Assembly (NCBI GenBank): GCA_934403665.1 | Contig: CAKRUL010000114.1 | Location: 1-5,461, forward strand | Source of the DNA: an uncultured Clostridia bacterium | GTDB lineage: Bacteria; Bacillota_A; Clostridia; UMGS1840; HGM11507 | Length of the DNA stretch: 5,461 nucleotides | Reading direction: 5' to 3' | Shown here: one piece after another, positions 1 through 5,362 of the stretch | How positions within the stretch are numbered: position 1 is the stretch's first letter | How the letters are laid out: the number at the start of each line of letters is the position of its first letter | Translations under genes and position numbers: made by a program | The notes under the pieces: generated by a model | Told to the model about the DNA's origin: nothing | Databases searched by the model: none | The model's input: only the letters and a program-made list of their open reading frames with translations

Positions 1-249
1 AAAATCAGTCTTTTCTGCGTTGTCAGGCTTGCCATACGTCAGTATGCCTGCGCCTTTGCGCCTTGAAAATCCAAGATCTTTCCTCTGTTTTGCGTTCGAA
101 GAATTTTGAAAGTGGAAACTTTCATACAGTACAAGGAAAAAGAACAGAGAATCCTGACGGATTATTCGCATTTTGATGCAGGATGACAAGAAATTTGCCT
201 GTGGAAACCTATAGGATTCCGCTCCTTAATATTTTGAGAAATAGGAGGA
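1..249. other. Left-edge region with small repeats, no recognised gene
   Basis: No recognisable gene lies here. A plus-strand frame is open from the left edge to a TGA at about 107-109 (35 codons, no homology I recognise), so it could be the 3' tail of something outside the window or a chance frame. The stretch holds an exact 8-bp tandem duplication, TGCGCCTT twice at 49-64. It also holds a perfect 7-bp inverted repeat with a 4-nt loop (TGAAAGT at 107-113, ACTTTCA at 118-124) and a wider pair, CTCTGTT near 84-90 and AACAGAG near 143-149, enclosing that hairpin. ATCCTG near 152 and CAGGAT near 180 form a further pair. No convincing -35/-10 promoter was found for the gene that follows, and none of the stems is followed by a T-run. 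It may be a structured leader or a decayed element. Confidence 0.4.
243..248 (+). promoter_or_regulatory. Strong Shine-Dalgarno site that sets the start of the small plus-strand gene
   Basis: AGGAGG at 243-248 is a perfect match to the anti-Shine-Dalgarno sequence. Two in-frame ATGs follow. The one at 250 is only one base away and too close for initiation. The one at 256 lies seven bases downstream, the normal spacing for Bacillota. The start is therefore placed at 256. Confidence 0.8.
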
Positions 250-255
250 ATGACG

Positions 256-573
256 ATGAATAACTATGAAGCTATAATGCAGATGGACAAACAGCAGTTA
301 GAAGACTTTCTTGATGGAGTATATTGCACCGGATTAAATGTCGGGATGTTTGCAACACGTTTGCCTGAAGAGGAAGCCGCTGAAATCTTAGCAGAGAATC
401 CCTATGGATGCAAATGGCTTTCAGCCTCTGCAGAGAAAGCTGTTTTACAAGTGAATCCTAAAGACAAAGAAAAATATATGTTAGATGCTTTAGTAGCTGC
501 TCTATTTCGTAATGCGGGCATGGACGAGCACGGTAACAAAATAAGTGAGCCCGGAAACACAATAGTTTTTTAA
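256..573 (+). CDS. Small acidic protein of unknown function (105 aa)
   Basis: I do not recognise a named family. The protein starts MNNYEAIMQM and is rich in Glu and Asp. It has no signal peptide or membrane segment and looks soluble and mostly helical. The layout, a short helix with DKQQLEDFLDGV, a stretch with Cys and Gly, then NPYGCKWLSASAEKA, faintly recalls small clostridial proteins of phage or mobile-element origin that share a 'MTxEELAxFL ... WLxSEA' pattern; this is inference only. Two Cys residues (YCTG and YGCKW) are too few and too far apart for an obvious metal site. The start at 256 rather than 250 is chosen from the AGGAGG spacing. It is the only plus-strand gene in the window and is convergent with the decayed acetyltransferase to its right. 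The strong ribosome site and an uninterrupted frame to a TAA argue that it is real. Confidence 0.75.
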   Translation: MNNYEAIMQMDKQQLEDFLDGVYCTGLNVGMFATRLPEEEAAEILAENPYGCKWLSASAEKAVLQVNPKDKEKYMLDALVAALFRNAGMDEHGNKISEPGNTIVF

Positions 574-662
574 TCACGCAAGATAACCCCAACACGATAA
601 TATGAACTGCACCAGTTTGGGCAAGCACAACAAAACGATCCCCGTGACAGACATTCATCCTC
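574..662. other. Convergent intergenic gap, nothing recognised
   Basis: This 89-bp stretch separates the small plus-strand gene from the 3' end of the decayed acetyltransferase. It has a 5-bp inverted repeat (AACTG, three bases, CAGTT, near 605-617) but no G+C-rich stem with a T-run, so no terminator is called for either side. Short minus-strand frames cross it but have no recognisable product. Confidence 0.4.
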
Positions 663-999
663 TTAACCAGAATGCGCCCTGCTGATTACATTCAGCCCTT
701 TCTTAAAGACGGCGTTTTTTCTGAAATCTGTAACCTATCCTTGACAAGCCTGTATTTTCAAGGTTATCTCCGCGCGTTAATATCTCTTTTTTGTGTCCGC
801 GTTTTTGACTATAGTGCATCATTTTGCTGCCATACCCTTTTCCCTGATGTTCCTTTTTGACCGCAAGAAAGAACACAGAAACAAAATTTTCTGCATTTAT
901 CGTATAGACCAAACTGATCAATTCGCCCTTCTCCAACACTGCATAAAAAAATCTCTGCCATTGCCCGTTCTGTGAAACAAAAGTGCAAGCGGTACCCTT
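663..999 (-). pseudogene. Decayed GNAT-family N-acetyltransferase
   Basis: GNAT enzymes transfer an acetyl group from acetyl-CoA to an amine. The minus frame open from 999 to 703 contains a clear core: GTACTFV, then GELISLVYTINAENF, then FFLAVKKEHQGKGYGSKMM, which carries the acetyl-CoA-binding motif A (Q-x-G-K-G-Y-G). Several defects mark it as a remnant. A TGA at 1000-1002 lies directly upstream and no N-terminal part of about 50 residues is found. The segment between motif A and the C-terminal GYRF is far shorter than in relatives, suggesting an internal deletion. After GYRFQK the frame stops at 703, while the next frame continues with NAVFKKGLNV to a TAA at 663, pointing to an indel in the T6 run at 715-720. 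It sits 85 bp downstream of the alkyltransferase gene on the same strand. The family call is fairly secure; the exact ends are not. Confidence 0.65.
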
Positions 1000-1084
1000 T
1001 CATTGCGCGGAAATGCAGAACGATAAAGATTTTTTATTTGCCTTTTATAAGTTCCTTACATCTTCAAATCGCATCCAGATCACC

Positions 1085-1402
1085 TTACATCAAATATTTG
1101 TCCAAATTGATCCGTCCATCTTTTTCAAAAACAATCCCTTCCGCTTCCAGAAGCTGTCTTTGAACTTCTCCGCCGCCAAAAGCGAAACCCTTTGCAAGTT
1201 CTCCGTTGCGATGAACCACTCTGTGGCAAGGGATAGCGCCGGGTTGGGGATTTTGGTGCAGGGCATAGCCCACCACCCTTGCCCATCTTGCATTTCCAGC
1301 AAGGTACGCAACTTGCCCATAAGTTGCAACCTTTCCCTTTGGAATCGTTTTCACAACCGCATAAATCTTTTCAAACGTGTTCATCTTTTCACCGGTTTCC
1401 AT
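1085..1402 (-). CDS. Short methylated-DNA-protein cysteine methyltransferase-like protein (MGMT/Ogt family)
   Basis: It belongs to the O6-alkylguanine-DNA alkyltransferase family, which repairs O6-alkylguanine by moving the alkyl group onto a cysteine. The 105-residue product corresponds to the DNA-binding and active-site domain alone. Visible elements are TYGQVA (about 27-32, the conserved Tyr), ARVVG (41-45, with the arginine used to flip the base) and the active-site PCHRV (58-62, Cys59), followed by GFAFGGGEVQRQLLEAEG. The N-terminal RNase-like domain of Ada-C or Ogt (about 170 aa) is absent. Atl proteins of similar length carry Trp in place of the Cys; here Cys is present, so a functional alkyltransferase is more likely than a pure lesion sensor. 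The start is uncertain: ATG at 1402 has an AAGGA at 1415-1419 with 12-nt spacing, whereas ATG at 1384 fits the family's usual start but lacks a good ribosome site. It follows the PAS gene after 45 bp. Confidence 0.85.
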   Translation of the reverse strand: METGEKMNTFEKIYAVVKTIPKGKVATYGQVAYLAGNARWARVVGYALHQNPQPGAIPCHRVVHRNGELAKGFAFGGGEVQRQLLEAEGIVFEKDGRINLDKYLM

Positions 1403-1447
1403 TTTTATCCATATTCCTTTTCATTGCGTATCTATGCATAAGTTTCC

Positions 1448-1807
1448 CTACTTAAAATGATAATATGCAGCAGTTTCCCGGTTTCTATACTCATGCTTTT
1501 CGTAATACCCTATCAAGCTTCCGTCAACATCACGCAAAGCCACCATATAAACATCTTTATTTTCCTTGTCATTATGATACGTGTACAGGATGTTATTTTC
1601 TTGTCTTTCGGCAAACGATGCAAGCGCTCTGTCTATCATTTCGTTTGACTTTGCATTGTGACAATCTTTTAAATGGTTTCCCGTTAAATCGCGATGATAA
1701 CGCTTGATTGCAGAAGGATTCATATATACAATCACCGAATTCATATCACACACGACAATCGGTGCCGTGTCTTGATCTATAATGCTCTTCAATAATTTGT
1801 TTAACAT
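1448..1807 (-). CDS. Single-domain PAS protein
   Basis: A 119-residue protein that is essentially one PAS fold and nothing else. The start IIDQDTAPIVVCDMNSVIVYMNPSA is the typical PAS opening (a residue run leading to hydrophobic strand, Asp, then the x-Y-x-N-x-A motif). It is followed by HLKDCHN (46-51), helices at about 54-68, and final strands YTYHND, KDVYMVALRD and GYYEKHEYR. PAS domains bind small ligands, flavin or heme, or mediate protein contacts. No kinase, cyclase, HTH or other output domain is attached, so any signalling would need a partner. The CH pair in DCHN could touch a ligand or metal, but that is speculation. ATG at 1807 has AAGGGG at 1815-1820, seven bases upstream. The gene lies 21 bp downstream of the metallopeptidase and 45 bp upstream of the alkyltransferase, suggesting co-transcription. 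Confidence 0.8.
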   Translation of the reverse strand: MLNKLLKSIIDQDTAPIVVCDMNSVIVYMNPSAIKRYHRDLTGNHLKDCHNAKSNEMIDRALASFAERQENNILYTYHNDKENKDVYMVALRDVDGSLIGYYEKHEYRNRETAAYYHFK

Positions 1808-1828
1808 TTGGTTTCCCCTTTCCAGTAA

Positions 1829-2395
1829 TCAGATGATTATCTCTTTTAATTGCTTTCTGCGCAGCTTCCAATCAGGCATGATTTTTGAGAGCTCCTCATA
1901 AAATTTTCCCGAATGATTCGGCACTAAAAAATGAGTAAACTCGTGTGCCACAACATATTCAATGCATTCCATCGGTGCATACATAAGATTGATATTAAAT
2001 GTCAGGATGCCTTTTGCCGTATGACAGTTTCCCCATTGAGATACCATGCGGCGGAATTTGATTGCAGGATATCTGACCCCCAGTTTTTTAAAATACGGAT
2101 ACATTTTTTCACACAATGCAATGATCACATTGCAGATCTCATGCTCGGAAAAATATTGTTTTTGCGGAAAATTCATTCTGTCGACAGACTGCGCAAGCGC
2201 CTTTAAAATAAAATCTGCTGTCGAAGTGATAAAATCATCAATCACCTGCTGCGGCACCCTTCTGTTTGCCGAAACATGAATCACCCCGTCAGGTTTTATG
2301 CGGAGATTGATATTTTTGACGTCTTTATACTGCAAATCATAGGTAAGTATTTTTTCTTTTAACTGAATTTCTTTCACCATAATATTTCTTATCAT
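1829..2395 (-). CDS. YgjP/SprT-like zinc metallopeptidase (DUF45 family)
   Basis: A 188-residue member of the YgjP-like (DUF45, M48-related) metallopeptidase family. The N-terminal part shows the family pattern LTYDLQYKDVKNINLRI followed by PDGVIHVSANRRVP. The middle has FRRMVSQWGNC (114-124), the conserved R-x-x-x-S-x-W-G motif. The catalytic zinc site is HEFTH (151-155), in which Glu is the general base and the two His bind zinc, with NH at 160-161 likely giving the third ligand in the usual HExxH...NHxxxF layout. No signal peptide or membrane helix is seen, so it should be cytosolic. The cellular substrate is not established for this family. The start may be ATG at 2395 or ATG at 2380; neither has a strong ribosome site, and 2380 gives the N-terminus more typical of relatives (MVKEIQLKEK). 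It appears to be the first gene of a unit with the PAS and alkyltransferase genes. Confidence 0.88.
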   Translation of the reverse strand: MIRNIMVKEIQLKEKILTYDLQYKDVKNINLRIKPDGVIHVSANRRVPQQVIDDFITSTADFILKALAQSVDRMNFPQKQYFSEHEICNVIIALCEKMYPYFKKLGVRYPAIKFRRMVSQWGNCHTAKGILTFNINLMYAPMECIEYVVAHEFTHFLVPNHSGKFYEELSKIMPDWKLRRKQLKEIII

Positions 2396-2407
2396 TCCGA
2401 TTATATC

Positions 2408-2431
2408 AGCTGCAAAAACGAAGTTGCAGCT
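2408..2431. repeat. Perfect 8-bp inverted repeat upstream of the metallopeptidase
   Basis: AGCTGCAA at 2408-2415 and TTGCAGCT at 2424-2431 are exact reverse complements separated by 8 nt. No T-run follows on either strand, so it is not an intrinsic terminator. It lies 13 bp upstream of the ATG at 2395 and next to a TATAAT (minus strand, 2400-2405). It could be an operator or a leader hairpin. The biological role is inference. Confidence 0.5.
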
Positions 2432-2547
2432 TCTTCAAATTCGATTTCTCCCCGTTTCCGCAAACTAAAGAGCGTGCAATTGACAAAAAACAACTGCATT
2501 CTCTTTCTTCTTTCAAGCAAAAAAACATTGACAACCATACCATCTAT

Positions 2548-2576
2548 AGTATATCAAAGAAAGGTTGAATCGTCCA
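2548..2576 (-). promoter_or_regulatory. Candidate sigma-A promoter for the metallopeptidase unit
   Basis: On the minus strand, TGGACG (2571-2576) matches TTGACA at four of six positions and TATACT (2548-2553) matches TATAAT at five of six, with the ideal 17-bp spacer. Transcription would begin near 2540 and give a leader of about 145-160 nt before the metallopeptidase. A second TATAAT on the minus strand at 2400-2405 has no clear -35 partner. Confidence 0.45.
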
Positions 2577-2630
2577 TATTTTAAACAAATTTTCATTTCG
2601 TTGCAATGAGGGGAAAGGTGTGCCCATCAT

Positions 2631-2663
2631 ACAAAAATAAGTGCCCGCAAAAAGGGCACTTAT
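2631..2663 (-). terminator. Rho-independent terminator of the fucose/rhamnose operon
   Basis: On the minus strand the arm at 2663-2654 and the arm at 2646-2637 form a perfect 10-bp stem (ATAAGTGCCC with GGGCACTTAT) around a 7-nt loop, followed at once by a T5 run (2633-2637). It starts 14 bp after the rhaD stop codon, the expected place for the operon end. Confidence 0.9.
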
Positions 2664-2677
2664 CAAGGATATTTCCT

Positions 2678-3514
2678 CTATTTTTCATATAAAAATTCTT
2701 CCGAAAACTGCAAGCCAAAGTCTTTTTCGATTTTTCTAAAGCCGTCCGGCGTAATCGTCTGTCTCTTCTTTCCACCCGTTATTTGCATGACATTCACAAG
2801 CATCTCTGCGGCTTTTTCAATGGTGTGCATGACACCAAATGCCATATCGAGCGTTTCACCGCTGCACACAAGGCCATGGTGAGGCCAGATTACTGCGTCA
2901 TATCTTTCCATCAGCTTTCCGGTTGCGATTCCTATTTCAGCGCAGCACGGAACCATCCACTCCATAATGCCGACACCGTTTGGGAACACAATCGAACACT
3001 CTGTCATCATCTCCCAAAGTTCCCGGGTAAATACTTCCGATTTCAGCGGTAAAACATAGGTCAGTATGTTGGTATACTTTGGATGCGAATGATAAACCAC
3101 GCGATATTTCCCATTCGTAGCCTTAGCTTTTATACTGTGCGTCAAAAGGTGTGCCGAAATCTCGCTTGTAGGTCTGCCCCCGTTTACAAGACCCCACACC
3201 ACTTTATATCGATCGCCGGTATCATTGATGGTGATGATACAAAAAGAGTCTTCCGGGTTGTCTTTCACGTTCTGAAAATACTTTCCGCTTCCGGTAACAA
3301 TAAAATACTGTCCGGAAAAATCAGGAACAGAAACATTCTTTCCTATTTCATGCCATTCGTTGTCAAAACGAAAATATTCTTTGATTTCATCCGCCTCATC
3401 AGCTGTCATTCTATACGACATATTGCCGCCGTTGATCTCATGCCAGCCCATTTTCCAACCCATGTCGGCAACCTTGATAAAAGCTTTAATCGGTTTTGAT
3501 TCCAAAATATTCAT
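2678..3514 (-). CDS. rhaD: Rhamnulose-1-phosphate aldolase (RhaD-type class II aldolase)
   Basis: This cytosolic zinc aldolase cleaves L-rhamnulose 1-phosphate to dihydroxyacetone phosphate and L-lactaldehyde. Its 278 residues are close to E. coli RhaD (274) and well above FucA (about 215). The remembered E. coli RhaD aligns with an offset of one: the catalytic Glu117 is Glu118 in PTSEIS, and the zinc ligands His141, His143 and His212 are His142 and His144 in YHSHP and His213 in WPHHG. The phosphate-binding NGGN (28-31) and TGSGK (74-78) are also present, as are KATNGK and WMVP. ATG at 3514 has GGAGGA at 3524-3529, nine bases upstream. The start overlaps the rhaB stop in ATGA (3511-3514), so the two are probably translationally coupled. 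It is the last gene before the terminator. Given FucI and FucU upstream, it may also or instead act on L-fuculose 1-phosphate; that is inference. Confidence 0.93.
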   Translation of the reverse strand: MNILESKPIKAFIKVADMGWKMGWHEINGGNMSYRMTADEADEIKEYFRFDNEWHEIGKNVSVPDFSGQYFIVTGSGKYFQNVKDNPEDSFCIITINDTGDRYKVVWGLVNGGRPTSEISAHLLTHSIKAKATNGKYRVVYHSHPKYTNILTYVLPLKSEVFTRELWEMMTECSIVFPNGVGIMEWMVPCCAEIGIATGKLMERYDAVIWPHHGLVCSGETLDMAFGVMHTIEKAAEMLVNVMQITGGKKRQTITPDGFRKIEKDFGLQFSEEFLYEK

Positions 3515-4935
3515 ATGTTTGTTTCCTCCGTGTCTATCGTCTTAATTTCAAATGTGTTTGAAACAAGCTGTTTAAAATCGTTGATACTTTGAATGTCACC
3601 TGTTTCAATCATTTGTACGGCAATGTTTCCGAGTGCAGTTGCCTCGGACGGACCCGCACAAACTGTTTTTCCACTGTGCTTTGCAGTAAGACGATTTAAA
3701 TATCCGGCGTTGGAGCCGCCGCCTATAATATGTATCGAGCTGTATGTTTTTCCTGTTAGTTTCTCAATCTGTTCTGCACTTTCCGAATAGCATTTTGCAA
3801 GGCTTGTATATATGATTTTTGCATAATCCCCTGCGCTTTCCGGCACTTGCATCAAATGCTTCCTGCAATATTCGTCGATTGCACCGCGCATTGATTCTGG
3901 CGACAAAAACATGTTATCATTGCAGTCAACCACGCTGTCAATACCGCTTTCTTCCGCCATATCACAAAGCTCGGCAAAGGAATAACGATCATCGTATTCA
4001 TGCCGCACCTGCTGTATCATCCAAAGCCCCATAATGTTTTTCAGGCAATTGATTCCGTTCAGAGCCCCCTCATTGCTGAGACCCAAGCTGCGGCAGTTTT
4101 CCGAACAGTCTGGCGCATCCGTTTCAATTCCCATGAGCGACCATGTCCCGGAGCTTATATAAACGGCATTATGATGATCACCATACGGGATTGCGGCAAT
4201 CGCCGAAGCAGTATCGTGTGATGCTGTGAGGATGACCTCTGTATCGAAGCCGACTGTGTTCTTGATTTCCGGAAGAAGCCTGCCTGCTTTTTCTCCCGGC
4301 TTTTTGACCGGACAGAATATCTTTTCCGGCAAACCAAGCTTCGCTATCAGTTCCATATCCCAGTCCTTTTTGCTTGCGTTGATCAATCCGGTTGTGGTGG
4401 CCTCGGTGTATTCCGCAGCGAGCGTGCCCGTCAAAAGATAATTAAAATAATCCGGCAACATCAGCAAATGCCGGGCACCTTCCAAATACTCTGGATTTGT
4501 CATTTTTACCGCGGCAAGCTGATAGATGGTGTTATAGGGTGCTTTCTGTATGCCTGTGCGGCGATACAAATCACTTTCACTGATGATTTGTTCCACATAC
4601 GGCACAGCTTTTTCGGTTCGTCCGTCACGATAACTCACCGCATCACCAATTCTTCTGCCTTCTTTGTCAATGAGAACAAAATCTACCCCCCAGGTATCGA
4701 TTCCCATCCTTACAGGAATTTTGTCCAAAGCGGCGCATTCTTTCATCCCGTTCAATATTTCACGAAACAGTCTGTCAATCTCCCAGCACAAAGTACCGTT
4801 TTTGTTGACGGCGCCATTTTCAAAGCGATATACTTCTTCGGTTACAAGGCGACCGTTTTCGACACAACACAAAATATGCCTTCCGCTGGAAGCTCCAAAG
4901 TCAACAGCAAGATAATAATTCTTTTTTTCAGTCAA
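3511..4935 (-). CDS. rhaB: Rhamnulokinase-type FGGY sugar kinase
   Basis: This kinase phosphorylates L-rhamnulose at O1 with ATP, making the substrate for the aldolase encoded next. The 474 residues (E. coli RhaB 489) show the two-domain FGGY plan. The first domain has DFGASSGR (12-19, phosphate loop) and GIDTWGVDFVLID (78-90). The second begins near ASHDTASA (238-245), where Asp241 matches the catalytic base, followed by YISSGTWSLMG (259-269). The adenosine site HIIGGGSNAGYLNRLTA lies at 402-418. The start is TTG at 4935: an in-frame TAG lies just upstream and there is no early ATG. AAGGG at 4944-4948 gives a weak ribosome site with 8-nt spacing. This TTG overlaps the stop of the upstream frame in TTGA (4932-4935), and the end overlaps rhaD in ATGA. 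In a fucose pathway the same family could serve as fuculokinase, so substrate is not settled by sequence. Confidence 0.92.
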   Translation of the reverse strand: MTEKKNYYLAVDFGASSGRHILCCVENGRLVTEEVYRFENGAVNKNGTLCWEIDRLFREILNGMKECAALDKIPVRMGIDTWGVDFVLIDKEGRRIGDAVSYRDGRTEKAVPYVEQIISESDLYRRTGIQKAPYNTIYQLAAVKMTNPEYLEGARHLLMLPDYFNYLLTGTLAAEYTEATTTGLINASKKDWDMELIAKLGLPEKIFCPVKKPGEKAGRLLPEIKNTVGFDTEVILTASHDTASAIAAIPYGDHHNAVYISSGTWSLMGIETDAPDCSENCRSLGLSNEGALNGINCLKNIMGLWMIQQVRHEYDDRYSFAELCDMAEESGIDSVVDCNDNMFLSPESMRGAIDEYCRKHLMQVPESAGDYAKIIYTSLAKCYSESAEQIEKLTGKTYSSIHIIGGGSNAGYLNRLTAKHSGKTVCAGPSEATALGNIAVQMIETGDIQSINDFKQLVSNTFEIKTIDTEETNI

Positions 4936-5351
4936 CTACAACACCCTTTTTCAGCAATATATTGGCATAGAGCGCGCTTTCGCCTGTTGCAATAACCGCA
5001 TAAGGCCTTTTTCGCACGTTCATAAAATTCAAAGCGTTCCAAATGTTCAAACGCAGCATCGGAATACTTTTTGGTGATGCTTTTATATTCATCCCAAATA
5101 GGCGTTTCCACGCTGTCGCCCTTCACAACCTCCATGAGGTACAACGGTTTTGCATAGGTATCAAGCGGCAAAAGCTTGAGCACGGCATCCAGCACTTCCG
5201 CTGCGCCGTTTCCCATGAGATAAACCACTCTCTGTCCCATGCTTGCCGACGGAAAATTCCCGTCGGCAATCACAATCTCATCGCCATGTCCCATTTCACA
5301 CAAAATTTTAAGAAGCTCAGGAGGTATTATTTTAGGTATGTTTTTCAGCAT
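4932..5351 (-). CDS. fucU: RbsD/FucU-family L-fucose mutarotase, frameshifted near its C-terminus
   Basis: FucU interconverts the alpha and beta anomers of L-fucose, feeding the isomerase. The start MLKNIPKIIPPELLKILCEMGHGDEI is typical, with His22 in MGHGDEI as the conserved catalytic-site residue, followed by ADGNFPSAS, a GAAEVLDAVLKL helix, and FEFYERAKKA (108-117). ATG at 5351 is chosen: AGGAG at 5360-5364 lies eight bases upstream, and it gives the family's N-terminus and about 140 aa; an upstream GTG/ATG extension would overlap the isomerase. After AKKA the frame as read gives LCGYCNRRKRAL and other Cys-rich residues unlike the family. Skipping one base at about 5002-5005 restores AYAVIATGESALYANI and a product of 140 aa ending with a TGA at 4928-4930, exactly the E. 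coli FucU length. The gene is thus disrupted, or the read carries an indel error. It begins 11 bp after fucI and overlaps rhaB. Confidence 0.9.
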   Translation of the reverse strand: MLKNIPKIIPPELLKILCEMGHGDEIVIADGNFPSASMGQRVVYLMGNGAAEVLDAVLKLLPLDTYAKPLYLMEVVKGDSVETPIWDEYKSITKKYSDAAFEHLERFEFYERAKKALCGYCNRRKRALCQYIAEKGCCS

Positions 5352-5362
5352 ATCCTTTTCTC

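Larger units (their letters stand above)
2396..2630. other. Intergenic region upstream of the metallopeptidase unit
   Basis: No gene is seen. On the minus strand it holds the candidate promoter at 2548-2576 and, close to the metallopeptidase start, a perfect 8-bp inverted repeat at 2408-2431. The 8-mer ATTGACAA occurs twice, at 2479-2486 and 2527-2534, with a period of 48 bp. It lies between the sugar operon terminator and the metallopeptidase start, so a separate transcription start here is expected. Confidence 0.55.

Noticed and set aside
458..658. 66-codon minus-strand frame across the convergent gap
   Set aside because: Half of it is antisense to the plus-strand gene at 256-573, and no family or good ribosome site is seen.
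615..670. tRNA-Asp-like word pattern on the minus strand (TGGTTAAGA ... CTGTCACG)
   Set aside because: The anticodon stem has a mismatch and no acceptor stem, T-arm or CCA region pairs up, so the likeness is chance.
983..1441. 152-codon plus-strand frame
   Set aside because: It lies antisense to the alkyltransferase gene, whose minus-strand protein has clear family motifs; the plus translation is low-complexity and unrecognisable.
2480..2533. Two TTGACA hexamers on the plus strand (2480-2485 and 2528-2533) as promoters
   Set aside because: Neither has a good -10 at proper spacing and both would read into the 3' end of rhaD, with no gene to serve.
2593..2775. Minus-strand frame with a CPFCGHLF zinc-ribbon-like motif
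   Set aside because: The Cys-x-x-Cys comes from translating the terminator stem and the frame overlaps the 3' end of rhaD out of phase; it has no ribosome site.
3083..3499. 138-codon plus-strand frame
   Set aside because: Antisense to rhaD with no recognisable motif or ribosome site.
4468..4995. 175-codon plus-strand frame
   Set aside because: Antisense to rhaB and the end of fucU; no family features, so a shadow frame.
4990..5020. Programmed -1 frameshift in fucU at the run GCGAAAAAGG
   Set aside because: Restoring the family C-terminus needs a +1 shift, not -1, and the run lacks the A-AAA-AAG heptamer in phase.
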